From the NCBI GenBank assembly GCA_028284185.1, contig JANQSG010000019.1, positions 97,292-161,291 of the forward strand: a stretch of DNA of 64,000 nucleotides, written 5' to 3'. The notes below the pieces were generated by a model. The model searched no databases. It was given only the letters and a program-made list of their open reading frames with translations, and was not told where the DNA came from. Shown in pieces: positions 9,184 to 18,511 of this stretch. Numbering within the stretch: position 1 is the first letter of the stretch; the number at the start of each line of letters is the position of its first letter. Made by a program: the position numbers and the translations under genes. The DNA is from Kangiella sp. (GTDB lineage Bacteria > Pseudomonadota > Gammaproteobacteria > Enterobacterales > Kangiellaceae).

Positions 9184-9975
9184 ATGTCACAAGCTCCCAT
9201 AGGCATTTTCGACTCTGGTGTGGGCGGTCTTTCGATTTTAAAAACCATCCAACAGCACTTGCCTAATGAAAATCTACTCTATTTTGCTGACTCTAAATAT
9301 GCGCCCTATGGCCAGTTGGATGAAACCACCTTAAAACAGCGCTGTTTATTTATTGCAGATTTTTTTGTTAAGCGCAAGGCTAAAGCTATGGTCATTGCTT
9401 GCAATACCGCTACTGCTTTGATGGCTGAATGGCTCCGCACCGAATACGATATACCCATTATTGCCATTGAGCCTGCTATCAAGCCAGCCGCAGCTATGAC
9501 CAAAACCAATAGGATCGGCGTCTTTGCCACACAACATACTTTAAACAGTGAACGCTATCGTTCTCTGCTGGAACGCTTCACTGCTGACAAAGAAGTTTAT
9601 GAATCTGCCTGTTTAGGATTTGTTGAACAAGTGGAAAAAGGCGAACTGGATACCTTAAAAACCATCAGCCTAATTGAAAAAAATCTATTACCCATGCTTG
9701 ACCAAAATATTGATACCCTGGTATTAGGTTGCACCCACTATCCTTTTCTATCAGACTCTATCCAGACGGTTGCCGGTAAACAAGCGTTGACCATTGTAGA
9801 TAATGCCGATGCGGTTTGTTTGCAACTCATTCGAGTTTTGGCAGAGCTCCAATTGCTTAATCTAAAACTACATCAAGCTAATTACTATTTTAATAGCGCT
9901 GAACTAGAAGACGATAATCAAGTTATGTCTAATCTTCTCGGCTACACCATTAAAATATTCAGTCTTGAAAAATAA
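9184..9975 (+). CDS. murI: Glutamate racemase
   Basis: Interconverts L- and D-glutamate in the cytoplasm, supplying D-Glu for peptidoglycan. The 263-residue protein begins with GIFDSGVGGLS (the Asp10-Ser11 region). It has both catalytic cysteines, in ACNTATA (Cys73) and LGCTHYPF (Cys183). Its ATG follows the dctM stop codon directly, with no gap, so it is probably translated from the same transcript. Its last 17 bp overlap convergently with a small minus-strand gene. Confidence 0.96.
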   Translation: MSQAPIGIFDSGVGGLSILKTIQQHLPNENLLYFADSKYAPYGQLDETTLKQRCLFIADFFVKRKAKAMVIACNTATALMAEWLRTEYDIPIIAIEPAIKPAAAMTKTNRIGVFATQHTLNSERYRSLLERFTADKEVYESACLGFVEQVEKGELDTLKTISLIEKNLLPMLDQNIDTLVLGCTHYPFLSDSIQTVAGKQALTIVDNADAVCLQLIRVLAELQLLNLKLHQANYYFNSAELEDDNQVMSNLLGYTIKIFSLEK

Positions 9976-10234
9976 CTTGCACAATCGCTACTAACCACAA
10001 AAAGATCAGCAAGGTCTGTATTGTCTTTTCATTTTTCAAAAAGTGGTATCCAAAGCCTTTGCACTCTTCCTTTGGTAATTGTTCTAAATATCGTTCAACC
10101 TGTTGGAACTGCTTACTAGGTAGGAACTCAGGATTTTCTCTAAGCGCAGGCAAAACTCTTTGAGAATGAAAATAAAGTCCTAAGATAATAACAATAGCAA
10201 AACAAATTAAAGTTATTAGAAATAATATAGGCAT
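9959..10234 (-). CDS. Small membrane protein downstream of dctP
   Basis: A 91-residue protein with an N-terminal hydrophobic helix (1-22), a charged middle (residues ~28-68, rich in E, Q and K) and a C-terminal helix (71-88). Its ATG lies one base after the dctP stop codon, so the two genes are almost certainly co-transcribed. The family is not recognised. A role as an accessory to the TRAP system is only suggested by position; it is too short and of the wrong layout for DctQ. The 3' end overlaps murI. Confidence 0.6.
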   Translation of the reverse strand: MPILFLITLICFAIVIILGLYFHSQRVLPALRENPEFLPSKQFQQVERYLEQLPKEECKGFGYHFLKNEKTIQTLLIFLWLVAIVQVIFQD

Positions 10235-10235
10235 A

Positions 10236-11336
10236 TTAACTTCTAGCCGAGTAATAACTTTGTTCAGAGACTTTATGCCATTGACGCGCTTGATCGCGGA
10301 AGCTGATAAAGGAGTTTAAAATTCGTTTATCCAAATCACTCGAAGCTTGTTCTTCTAACATCTCATCGGAAATTTTTGCTAACTCTCGCAATACATCTTC
10401 AGGCAACTCTTTGAGCTGAACACGGTGTTTTTCCACTAGGGTTTTTAGTGCCTGATTATTACGTGCAGTAAAGTCGGCTAACATATCTGCGTTAGCTGCA
10501 CGACAAGCATTAGTTACTACCTGCTGCAAATCTTCAGGTAAAGCTTTATAGGCCTCTTTGTTAATCAAAGCTTCTAAAGTAGTTCCAGGTTCATGCCAAC
10601 CCGGATAGTAATAATATTTAGCTGCCTTAAATAAGCCAAAGGCTAAATCATTATAGGGACCAACCCATTCAGCAGCATCAATGGCACCCGTTTCTAATGA
10701 GGTAAAGACTTCACTACCAGGCATTAATACCGGAATACCACCAGCGCGTTTCCAAACTTCGCCACCAAGTCCCGGAATGCGCATTTTTAAGCCTTTAACA
10801 TCATCCATTGAGTTAATTTCTTTATTAAACCAACCCGCCATTTGCACACCGGTATTACCTGCTGGTTCTGGAATCAAGCCCACTGGTTCATACAATTCAC
10901 GCCAAAGATCCAGACCACCACCATGCAATAGCCAACCATTCATTTCTTGTGCATTTAGGCCAAAAGGCACTGAAGCAAAAAATGGTGCCATTGCCAATTT
11001 GCCACGCCAATAGTAAGCAGCGCCATGTCCCATTTGTGCAGCTCCGATAGCTACCGATTCAAAAACCTGCAACGCTGGAACTAACTCACCAGAACCATAG
11101 ACCTTGACTTGCATTCGTCCACCACTAAGGTCGTTGATCAATTGAGCTAAATACTCAGCACCTTCACCAAGTCCAGCAAAATTCTTCGGCCAAGTAGTAA
11201 CCATAGTCCATTCTATCGGCTTACCACTGAAGCTGGCCGTTTTAGTTTGCTTTTGCTTGGCCTGTTTAGAACACGCGGTTAAACCAGCAACCGCGGCACC
11301 AGCCCCCAATCCTCTAACAAGATCTCTTCTTTTCAT
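10236..11336 (-). CDS. dctP: TRAP substrate-binding protein, TakP-like (2-oxo acid type)
   Basis: The start is set at ATG 11336, giving the twin-arginine signal MKRRDLVRG followed by a lipobox (LTAC, Cys22). The 366-residue protein should be Tat-exported and lipid-anchored. It matches the Rhodobacter TakP type over its length: GAGEYLA, WHGGG-like LLHGGGLDLW, GNTGVQMAGWF, LKMRIPG (substrate arginine), AAEWVGPYND and AKYYYYPGW. TakP binds pyruvate and other 2-oxo acids with sodium. It lies on the opposite strand to dctQM, with murI between, which is an uncommon arrangement. Substrate assignment is by family only. Confidence 0.9.
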   Translation of the reverse strand: MKRRDLVRGLGAGAAVAGLTACSKQAKQKQTKTASFSGKPIEWTMVTTWPKNFAGLGEGAEYLAQLINDLSGGRMQVKVYGSGELVPALQVFESVAIGAAQMGHGAAYYWRGKLAMAPFFASVPFGLNAQEMNGWLLHGGGLDLWRELYEPVGLIPEPAGNTGVQMAGWFNKEINSMDDVKGLKMRIPGLGGEVWKRAGGIPVLMPGSEVFTSLETGAIDAAEWVGPYNDLAFGLFKAAKYYYYPGWHEPGTTLEALINKEAYKALPEDLQQVVTNACRAANADMLADFTARNNQALKTLVEKHRVQLKELPEDVLRELAKISDEMLEEQASSDLDKRILNSFISFRDQARQWHKVSEQSYYSARS

Positions 11337-11439
11337 GAATTCTCTGGTTTTATAAATGCTAAAAACTACTGGCAACAATGTACCTACTATAATAGGCTAT
11401 GGCAACTTTATAACAATAGTGATCATCAAGGGTAGTGAC

Positions 11440-12159
11440 ATGTCCAGCTTTATCAACATTTACGAAAATGCATTGTCGGCAGAATTTTGCCAGCATTGCA
11501 TTGATAAATTTGAACAAAGTTCCAACAAACATCAGGGCCAAACAGGGCATGGGGTCGATAAAATTAAAAAGAACAGTATTGACTTAACTTGTACTAACTA
11601 TCCAGACGAATGGACCGAGGAAATGCAGCACCTACAGAATGTGGTACTACAAGGCATGCTACATTATGTCCGCCAATACCCTTTCCTATTAGCTGGTGCC
11701 GTTTCCTTAATGTATGAAAATCAGAAAGGTGAAATGGAACAACTCAGTTACGTAGATGTGGAAAAGATGGATGACGAGTCACTGGGTAACTTTTTACGTG
11801 CCATTTATCGTTTAGGTTCAGTGAACTTACAAAAATATGAAAAAGGCCGGGGTGGTTATTTTCATTGGCACTCAGAGCATTACCCGCACCCCACCGATCC
11901 ACATCAAGACTCATTACACCGTACTCTAGTCTGGATGTTTTATCTGAATGACGTGGAACAAGGCGGTGAAACCGAATTTTTCTATCAAAACTTAAAAAGC
12001 AAGCCGAAACAAGGCTCATTAGTAATTTTCCCCGGTGGTTTTACTCACACTCATCGCGGCCAAAAACCCGTGTCTAATGATAAGTACATTTTTACCAGCT
12101 GGGTGCTTTATCAAAGAGCACAAGATATGTATGGCGCGCCACCAGCTCCTAAAGAGTAA
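11440..12159 (+). CDS. 2-oxoglutarate/Fe(II) oxygenase, prolyl-4-hydroxylase-like
   Basis: The start is taken at ATG 11440 (MSSFINIYENAL); the open frame extends upstream but overlaps the dctP promoter region. The 239-residue protein has the double-stranded beta-helix core of 2OG-Fe(II) enzymes. Metal ligands are probably HxE in FHWHSEH (His144, Glu146) and a distal His in FTHTHRG (203 or 205). Lys215 in DKYIFTSW is a candidate 2OG contact. LVWMFYLNDVEQGGETEF is the typical central strand block. The substrate is unknown; protein or small-molecule hydroxylation is possible. It is divergent from dctP with a ~100-bp shared promoter region. Confidence 0.85.
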   Translation: MSSFINIYENALSAEFCQHCIDKFEQSSNKHQGQTGHGVDKIKKNSIDLTCTNYPDEWTEEMQHLQNVVLQGMLHYVRQYPFLLAGAVSLMYENQKGEMEQLSYVDVEKMDDESLGNFLRAIYRLGSVNLQKYEKGRGGYFHWHSEHYPHPTDPHQDSLHRTLVWMFYLNDVEQGGETEFFYQNLKSKPKQGSLVIFPGGFTHTHRGQKPVSNDKYIFTSWVLYQRAQDMYGAPPAPKE

Positions 12160-12311
12160 CTCTAATTTAATAAAGTAATCTAGCTAAAAATTTATAAATC
12201 ACTCCAATAGCCTTTTAATACCTTTGGTGCTCATTAAGAGTTCTATTTGCTTTTAAAAGACAAATAGGAGTAATATAAATTTGTAGCTGAAATATATTCA
12301 AGGAGGAAAGA

Positions 12312-13124
12312 ATGAAAGAATTAGCACTAGTCACAATTCATGGAATGGGCAAACATAAGCCTTATTATTTTGCAGATCTGGAAGATAAGCTTAAAAGGAT
12401 GTTAGGCAGGGAAAATTGGGATAAAATTTCTTTTCAAAATGTTCAATATGCCCCCATCCTGCAAGGACCTCAAAATAAGTTATGGAATGATATCATTAGG
12501 AATAAAGATAATGATATCGATGCAACAAAATTAAGAAAGTTTTTTCTATTTGGTTTTGGAGACGCAGGCTCTCTAGAATACAGCGCTCATTCTAAAGATA
12601 AAAAGGAATATTTAGCTGTTCAGGCTGAAATACAAAGTGTTCTTTCTAAGGCTTATCTAGAATTAGGTTCAAATAAAAAGAAGCCAATCATAATTATTGC
12701 CCAATCACTTGGCTGCCAAGTTATATCAAATTATTTATGGGATGCTAGTAAAGGGATTAATATTTTTGAAAAAATGAAAGGAAACAACTCCGATAAAAAT
12801 GATTTTTTAAAGCTTAAATCATTGAGAAAATTAGTTACTACTGGATGTAATATTCCCTTATTTATTTCTGGGCTAAAAACCAGAAAATGCTTTAAAAAAC
12901 CTAATACTAAATTTGAGTGGGATAACTTTTATGATCCTGATGATGTGTTAGGCTGGCCATTAAGACAGCTAGATAAAACTTTTGAATTTATAAATGATTA
13001 CGACATTAATGCGGGAGGCCTTTTAACTTCATGGAACCCTCTTAGTCATGGTCAATATTGGAGTGATAATAGTGTGTTAAGACCTTTATCACAATCCATT
13101 TTGTTTTTACTGGATCAAAAATAA
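12312..13124 (+). CDS. Alpha/beta-hydrolase (lipase-like), unknown substrate
   Basis: A 270-residue cytoplasmic protein starting behind a strong AAGGAGGA ribosome site. The fold is suggested by TIHGMGKH near the N terminus (oxyanion loop), a nucleophile elbow IIAQSLGCQ (Ser132, AxSxG instead of GxSxG), an acid in YDPDDVLGW (208-211) and PLSHGQYW (His246). Base composition is more AT-rich than its neighbours (many AAA, ATA and TTA codons), which hints at later acquisition. It stands alone between two divergently arranged neighbours. Similar proteins are often annotated only as hypothetical. Confidence 0.65.
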   Translation: MKELALVTIHGMGKHKPYYFADLEDKLKRMLGRENWDKISFQNVQYAPILQGPQNKLWNDIIRNKDNDIDATKLRKFFLFGFGDAGSLEYSAHSKDKKEYLAVQAEIQSVLSKAYLELGSNKKKPIIIIAQSLGCQVISNYLWDASKGINIFEKMKGNNSDKNDFLKLKSLRKLVTTGCNIPLFISGLKTRKCFKKPNTKFEWDNFYDPDDVLGWPLRQLDKTFEFINDYDINAGGLLTSWNPLSHGQYWSDNSVLRPLSQSILFLLDQK

Positions 13125-13166
13125 TGATAAACGATTTTCCCCAATAACTTACCTTATGGACATAAA

Positions 13167-13190
13167 AAAGCCCTGCAATCGCAGGGCTTT
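13167..13190 (-). terminator. Rho-independent terminator of the subtilase gene
   Basis: A 10-bp perfect stem (AAAGCCCTGC / GCAGGGCTTT) with a four-base loop (AATC). Read on the minus strand it ends in six Ts just past the protease stop codon. It could also act weakly for the hydrolase gene on the plus strand. Confidence 0.85.
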
Positions 13191-13209
13191 AATTACTTGA
13201 TTAAAAAAA

Positions 13210-15069
13210 TTATGGCGTAGCATTTTCTACATCTGAACATACCGTTGTAGAGTTTTGCTCACATACTTGATAAGCATAAGTAACACCAGCGGTTACATTT
13301 TTATCGTTCCATTTACCATCATTACGAGTTCTGGCAACACGAGAACCATCACGGTAAATATCAACTCTTGAACCATTAGCACCAGACCATCTTACTTTTA
13401 GGTAGCCTTTGCGCGTAGTGCCTGCAAAAGACAAATCAATTGGCGCTGGTCCTGTACCACCATCAGTTACCGTAACCGATTGAGTTGCTGTATCGGTTGC
13501 ACCATCGTCATCAGTAACAGTTAAAGTCACTGAGTAAGTACCTGCACTGCCAAATGTGTGGTTCACTATCGAGCCATTACCACCGAATGACCAACTGTAG
13601 TCGGTGATCGAACCATCTGAATCGCTAGAGCCACTACCATCAAAAGTACAAGCTAAATCAGTACAACTATAAGTAAAGCTAGCATTTGGTGCCTGATTAG
13701 TTGGAGGCGTGCCACCATCAATTGCTGCAATCGCAGCGGCAGCATCAATAATACCAGTGCCACAAATATTGGTATTACAAGTGGAGCCATTCGGAAAAGC
13801 TCGAGCCGAATCTTTTAACGCTTGCTCAATATCATCTGGGGTAGCGTTTGGATTAGTTTCAAACATCAAGGCTGCGGTAGCCGCTACGTGTGGCGCAGCC
13901 ATCGAAGTGCCCTGATAATAAACATAAATATCAGCACCTGGACCTTGAGTACCATCATTCAAAGTTGAAGCAATACCGTCTGAACCACTACCACCAGGTG
14001 CTGCCACATCAATATTAGAACCATAATTAGAATAGGTTGCTCGCTCACCTTGACGGCCAGTTGCAGCAACATTAATCACACCCGGGCAATTACCTGGGCT
14101 ATAATTGGTAGAGTCCGCATTACTATTACCAGCAGCTACCACTACTACTGTACCATTAGCCCGCGCCGTATTAATTGCACTGATTTCCGAATTAGTACAT
14201 GCACCTGAACCACCTAAACTCATGTTAATCACTTTAGCTGGATTTGGATTAGATGGAACCCCTGAAACACTACCACCAGATGCCCATACGATGCCATCGA
14301 CGATATCTGAAGTATAACCACCACATTTGCCTAAAACACGTACCGGAACTACCTTAGCGTTATAAGCAACTCCCGCCACACCAGTACCATTGTTAGTTAC
14401 CGCAGCAACGGTACCAGCAACGTGTGTACCATGCCAGCTAGAGTCTTGTGCTGGGTTGAAACCGCCACACTCGTTAAAAGTTACCCAGTCACCGGGATCC
14501 AAAGCATCGCTATCACGACCATTGCCATCATTCGCTACAAAGCTGTCATTGATCATGTCATAACCGCCAATAATATTGGCCGCCAAATCCACATGAGGAC
14601 GATAACCCGTATCTAAAACCGCTACATTAACACCAGCACCAGTAGCACTATCCCAAGCCGCTTCCAAGTTAATGCCTCCGGTGGCCTCATGGTAGTGCCA
14701 CTGCAAGCTATAGAATTGATCATTGGCTGTAGCAAAAGGCTTTTTAATAGCGTCAATTTCAACAAACTCTACATCTGGATCAGCTGCAATTTGCGCCATT
14801 AAGCGCTTTAATTGTTTGCGCGACTTTTTCTGATTTAACTTAACGATTTGAGCACCATTATGCATAAAACGTCGGTGCTTCATATCCTCGGCAGTACGCG
14901 CTTGTAAACTAACCATAGCGGAATAAGCTGCCTTATTTTTTACTTTTACATGATTTTTGTATTTGATAATCAAACGATCGGAAATGTCTTCAGCTTGTGC
15001 TGATAAACCAAGACCTACAGCCACGGCAACCAAAGCTGGCGTGAAACCCTTCTTGAATGGTGATTTCAT
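13210..15069 (-). CDS. Secreted subtilisin-family serine protease with PKD domain
   Basis: A 619-residue exported protease, start behind AAGGGG. Parts in order: a signal peptide ending AQA (about 26); a propeptide inhibitor-like region (~30-107); a peptidase S8 domain with Asp153 (VLDTGYRP), His213 (SSWHGTHVAG), oxyanion Asn315 (AAGNS) and Ser389 (GTSMAAPH); a PKD domain (~453-535); and an FN3-like tail (~545-619). The PKD and tail probably help binding to insoluble protein or secretion by the type II system. Paired cysteines in the catalytic domain and the PKD suggest disulfides. It is typical of extracellular proteases of marine protein-degrading bacteria. Confidence 0.95.
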   Translation of the reverse strand: MKSPFKKGFTPALVAVAVGLGLSAQAEDISDRLIIKYKNHVKVKNKAAYSAMVSLQARTAEDMKHRRFMHNGAQIVKLNQKKSRKQLKRLMAQIAADPDVEFVEIDAIKKPFATANDQFYSLQWHYHEATGGINLEAAWDSATGAGVNVAVLDTGYRPHVDLAANIIGGYDMINDSFVANDGNGRDSDALDPGDWVTFNECGGFNPAQDSSWHGTHVAGTVAAVTNNGTGVAGVAYNAKVVPVRVLGKCGGYTSDIVDGIVWASGGSVSGVPSNPNPAKVINMSLGGSGACTNSEISAINTARANGTVVVVAAGNSNADSTNYSPGNCPGVINVAATGRQGERATYSNYGSNIDVAAPGGSGSDGIASTLNDGTQGPGADIYVYYQGTSMAAPHVAATAALMFETNPNATPDDIEQALKDSARAFPNGSTCNTNICGTGIIDAAAAIAAIDGGTPPTNQAPNASFTYSCTDLACTFDGSGSSDSDGSITDYSWSFGGNGSIVNHTFGSAGTYSVTLTVTDDDGATDTATQSVTVTDGGTGPAPIDLSFAGTTRKGYLKVRWSGANGSRVDIYRDGSRVARTRNDGKWNDKNVTAGVTYAYQVCEQNSTTVCSDVENATP

Positions 15070-15517
15070 AAACTACCCCTTATAAATTTTTAGATTATAG
15101 AGAATTTAAAGAATTAAACTCCCTGCCCCTTACAGCCCAAGATTACCTTTATTTGGGCTAATACTTTTGTCTTATTTTTTAATAGAAAGTCCTCATTGCT
15201 ATAAGCCACACAGACTTAACTACATAACAATGAGGTCTGACCAGTGTTTTTTATCACACATCGATTTAACCAATTGTATCTAAATGTGTCAATCATTATT
15301 TTTTATAATGGGATATAATAATTTCTATAAATTTTAATTATCAATGACTTAGCAATAATCCAATGTGACAGGTAAAAAAATTATTTATTGGAAAATCAGC
15401 CATTTAAGCCATAAATCGGCCAACTGAACACTGGTCATTTAAATTTTATTTTTGTATGAAAAACAACTAGTTGGAATAGAGAATGGATTTAAAACAAGCT
15501 GCTTTGATATGATTTGA
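15070..15517. other. 448-bp AT-rich intergenic region with inverted repeats
   Basis: No gene is seen. It should carry the promoter of the subtilase. Three inverted repeats are visible: AGCCCAA/TTGGGCT (15134-15140 and 15153-15159), CCTCATTG/CAATGAGG (15191-15198 and 15228-15235), and a perfect 11-bp pair at 15238-15248 and 15427-15437 about 180 bp apart. No open frame or recognised RNA family links them. Confidence 0.5.
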
Positions 15518-17692
15518 TTAATTTATAGCCTCTAGCTTGGCATAAGCTACCATAAGCTTTTTTAGGCCTTCATTTTCAAAGTTGATTTGTACTGAAGCCT
15601 GTGGCCCTTCGCCCTCATAATTAATAATGATTCCTTTACCGAATTTGGGGTGTTTTACCAGTTGTCCTAAGTAAAAGCCTTCGGGGCCTTTTTTACGAAT
15701 AGGGGATTCTTTAACGAAAACCGGCCTTTGAACTTGGGTATTAAGCCTGACTTCACTTAATAATTCTGCAGGGATCTCACGCACAAAACGCGAAACCTGG
15801 GGATAGGTTTCACGACCAAATTGGCGGCGTTTTTCAGCATAGGTCAAATAAAGCTGCTGCATGGCTCGAGTAATGCCTACATAGGCCAAACGCCTTTCTT
15901 CTTCCAGACCGCCTGGCTCATCAATTGACATCTGGTGTGGGAACAGCTTTTCTTCCACCCCAGCAATAAACACCAGGGGAAACTCCAAACCTTTGGCCGA
16001 ATGCAGCGTCATCATTTGTACCGACTCCTGGTATTCTTCTGCCTGGGTTTCACCAGCCTCTAAAGAAGCATGGGATAAGAAAGCGGTCAACTCATCCATG
16101 TCAGGCAATTCTTCAGGAACCATTTCATCGGGATCGAACTCGCGTGCCGCATTGACCAATTCCTGCAAGTTTTCCTTCCGCGCCTGACCTTTTTCGCCCT
16201 TTTCTTTCGAATACATTTCGAGTAAGCCCGAATGCTCGATTACAATCTCGGTTTGTTCGGCCAAGTCTAATTCTTGAGTATCAGAATCTAGCTCATTGAC
16301 CAGGGCGACAAACCCGCTCAAAGCATTTCTTGCTCTTGGTGTTAGCAACTGTTCACTGATCATTTTTTCAGAGGCTTGCCAAAGTGAAATTTGCTTACTT
16401 CTAGCCAATTCACGAATGGCGTCAACAGATTTTTGACCCAAACCACGAGCAGGTTGATTGACCACTCGCTCAAAAGAAGCATCATCATTACGGTTAGTCA
16501 TTAACCGTAGATAAGCCAAAGTATCTTTTACTTCAGCACGCTCGAAAAATCGCAGGCCGCCATAAATTCGATAGGGGATCCCTTTATAAAGCATAGCCTC
16601 TTCCAAAACTCGCGATTGCGCATTAGAACGGTATAAAACTGCAATATCATTGTAACTATGGCCCTGCCCAATCCAATCTTCAATTCTGGCGGCGATAAAA
16701 CGCGCTTCTTCCTGCTCATTAAAAGCTGCGTATAAACAAATTGGCTCACCCTGATTGCCTTGAGTCCATAAATTCTTGCCCATACGATCATTATTATTGG
16801 CAATCACCGCATTGGCCGCTTTTAAAATAGTCGAGGTAGAGCGATAATTTTGTTCAAGCCGCGAAACTTTGCAATCCGGAAAATCATTTTCAAATTGGCG
16901 GATATTTTCGATTTTGGCCCCACGCCAACCATAAATGGATTGATCATCATCACCCACAATGGTGATGCGATTATTATCACTGCATAACATTCGGATCCAG
17001 GCATATTGAATATGATTGGTATCCTGAAACTCATCCACCAAAATATGCTGGAAGCGCTCTTGATAATGCTGTAATAATCTTGGATTCTTGGTCCAAAGCT
17101 CATAAGCACGCAACAGCAACTCGTTGAAGTCCACCAAACCTGCGGTTTTACAAGCCTCTTCATAGGCATAATAAACCTTAATCATGGTGCTAATAAAAAA
17201 ATCACCATGATGGTGAATATCGCCCGGCCTTAATGCTTCATCTTTTTTAGCATTGATATACCATTGAGCCTGCTTTGGCGGCCATTCATTATCATCCAGA
17301 TTCAGTTCTTTCATCACCCGCTTAATAACTCTAAGCTGATCTTGCGAATCCAGAATCTGGAAACCTTCAGGCAAATCTGCATCTTTGTAATGCGCCCTTA
17401 ATAAACGATGGGCAATCGAGTGAAAAGTACCGATCCACATACCTCGTGCCGGCATGGCCAGCATATCTTCAACCCTCCCGCGCATTTCATGCGCCGCTTT
17501 ATTGGTAAAAGTTACCGCCAAAATGGCATGTGGTGAGATATGTTCCACTTGTACCAACCAGGCAATCCGATGCACCAAAACCCGTGTTTTACCCGAACCC
17601 GCACCAGCCAGCACCAGTAAAGCCTTGTTAGGCGCGGTAACTGCTTCTTTTTGTGGATCATTTAAGGATTCGAGTATGCTTGAGGCATCCAT
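15518..17692 (-). CDS. uvrD: DNA helicase II (UvrD)
   Basis: A superfamily-1 3'-5' helicase of 724 residues used in nucleotide excision and mismatch repair. Walker A is AGAGSGKT (Lys35), motif II is LVDEFQDTN (near 218-226), motif III is GDDDQSIYGWRGA, and motif VI is YVGITRAMQ. The C-terminal tail, with the HPKFGKGIIINYEGEG-type Tudor-like fold that binds RNA polymerase, is present. In E. coli uvrD follows yigB; here five genes lie between the two. Confidence 0.96.
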   Translation of the reverse strand: MDASSILESLNDPQKEAVTAPNKALLVLAGAGSGKTRVLVHRIAWLVQVEHISPHAILAVTFTNKAAHEMRGRVEDMLAMPARGMWIGTFHSIAHRLLRAHYKDADLPEGFQILDSQDQLRVIKRVMKELNLDDNEWPPKQAQWYINAKKDEALRPGDIHHHGDFFISTMIKVYYAYEEACKTAGLVDFNELLLRAYELWTKNPRLLQHYQERFQHILVDEFQDTNHIQYAWIRMLCSDNNRITIVGDDDQSIYGWRGAKIENIRQFENDFPDCKVSRLEQNYRSTSTILKAANAVIANNNDRMGKNLWTQGNQGEPICLYAAFNEQEEARFIAARIEDWIGQGHSYNDIAVLYRSNAQSRVLEEAMLYKGIPYRIYGGLRFFERAEVKDTLAYLRLMTNRNDDASFERVVNQPARGLGQKSVDAIRELARSKQISLWQASEKMISEQLLTPRARNALSGFVALVNELDSDTQELDLAEQTEIVIEHSGLLEMYSKEKGEKGQARKENLQELVNAAREFDPDEMVPEELPDMDELTAFLSHASLEAGETQAEEYQESVQMMTLHSAKGLEFPLVFIAGVEEKLFPHQMSIDEPGGLEEERRLAYVGITRAMQQLYLTYAEKRRQFGRETYPQVSRFVREIPAELLSEVRLNTQVQRPVFVKESPIRKKGPEGFYLGQLVKHPKFGKGIIINYEGEGPQASVQINFENEGLKKLMVAYAKLEAIN

Positions 17693-17732
17693 TTAGGTTA
17701 TGCTTATTCAAAATTCAATTGGCAACCATTGT

Positions 17733-18494
17733 ATGAAAAAAGCACTGCAATTTTTACTCTTTTTCGGTTTTATTTTGCTGGCAAGCTGCAAGACCGTTGA
17801 AACCAGCCAAGATCCTGTTACCAATGCTTACCAAACTCAACATCAGCTGGTCAAAGATTCTGGGAAAGCCATCATTGGTTATAAAGCTGGGCTTACCTCG
17901 AAAGCTGGGCAAGCTAAATTGGGGGTTGCTGAGCCAGTGGCAGGGGTTTTATTTAAGGATGGCTTATCGCTTAATCGCCAAGTTTATTTGTTAGAAGACT
18001 ATCAACACTTGATGCTCGAAACTGAAATTGGATTTGTGCTTAATTCAGATGTTACATTGCACCCGCCAACGGTTTTACCACCAAATTTTTTCTTAAATTA
18101 TATTGAATCAGTGGTACCCGTTATCGAACTTCCAGACTTAGCCTACCCAGATATGTCAAAAGTGAATAGCTTAACTTTGATTGAAACCAATGTCGCTTCA
18201 AATCAGATTTTAGTAGGTAAAGGCATAACTTTAAAAGATATATCGCTCAATAAAATAAAAACCCAGCTCAAAAGAAATGGTGAACTGGTTATTCAAGGCC
18301 AAGCTACTGATGCTATGGGCGATCAATTAAAGGCTCTTGAATGGCTTATGTTTACTCTCTATTCCAATGGCTACCAACTGAAAAAAGGTGATATTTTAAT
18401 TACCGGTGCTTTAGGCAAAATGATCCCAGCGGAACGCGGTCAATATGATGCGGATTTTGGTCAGCTTGGCCGCTTAAGTTTTGCAATTCGATAA
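17733..18494 (+). CDS. Lipoprotein of the fumarylacetoacetase/2-keto-4-pentenoate hydratase fold
   Basis: The start is placed at ATG 17733, giving a lipoprotein signal with LASC (Cys19). The remaining ~230 residues match the MhpD/hydratase-decarboxylase branch of the FAH fold: IIGYKAGLTSKAGQ, EPVAGVLF, the metal-ligand LETEIGFVL and GKG...GDILITGALG near the end. Enzymes of this fold act on 2-oxo dienoates in the cytoplasm, so export as a lipoprotein is unusual. It sits 39 bp from uvrD (divergent) and 17 bp before a hydroxyacid dehydrogenase gene, probably in one transcript with it. Enzymatic activity is uncertain. Confidence 0.75.
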   Translation: MKKALQFLLFFGFILLASCKTVETSQDPVTNAYQTQHQLVKDSGKAIIGYKAGLTSKAGQAKLGVAEPVAGVLFKDGLSLNRQVYLLEDYQHLMLETEIGFVLNSDVTLHPPTVLPPNFFLNYIESVVPVIELPDLAYPDMSKVNSLTLIETNVASNQILVGKGITLKDISLNKIKTQLKRNGELVIQGQATDAMGDQLKALEWLMFTLYSNGYQLKKGDILITGALGKMIPAERGQYDADFGQLGRLSFAIR

Positions 18495-18511
18495 TCTTTT
18501 ACGAGGAACTT

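Noticed and set aside
15134..15159. Hairpin AGCCCAA/TTGGGCT followed by T-rich sequence
   Set aside because: Only 7 bp with a 12-nt loop and an interrupted T-run, and no plus-strand gene precedes it; not called as a terminator.
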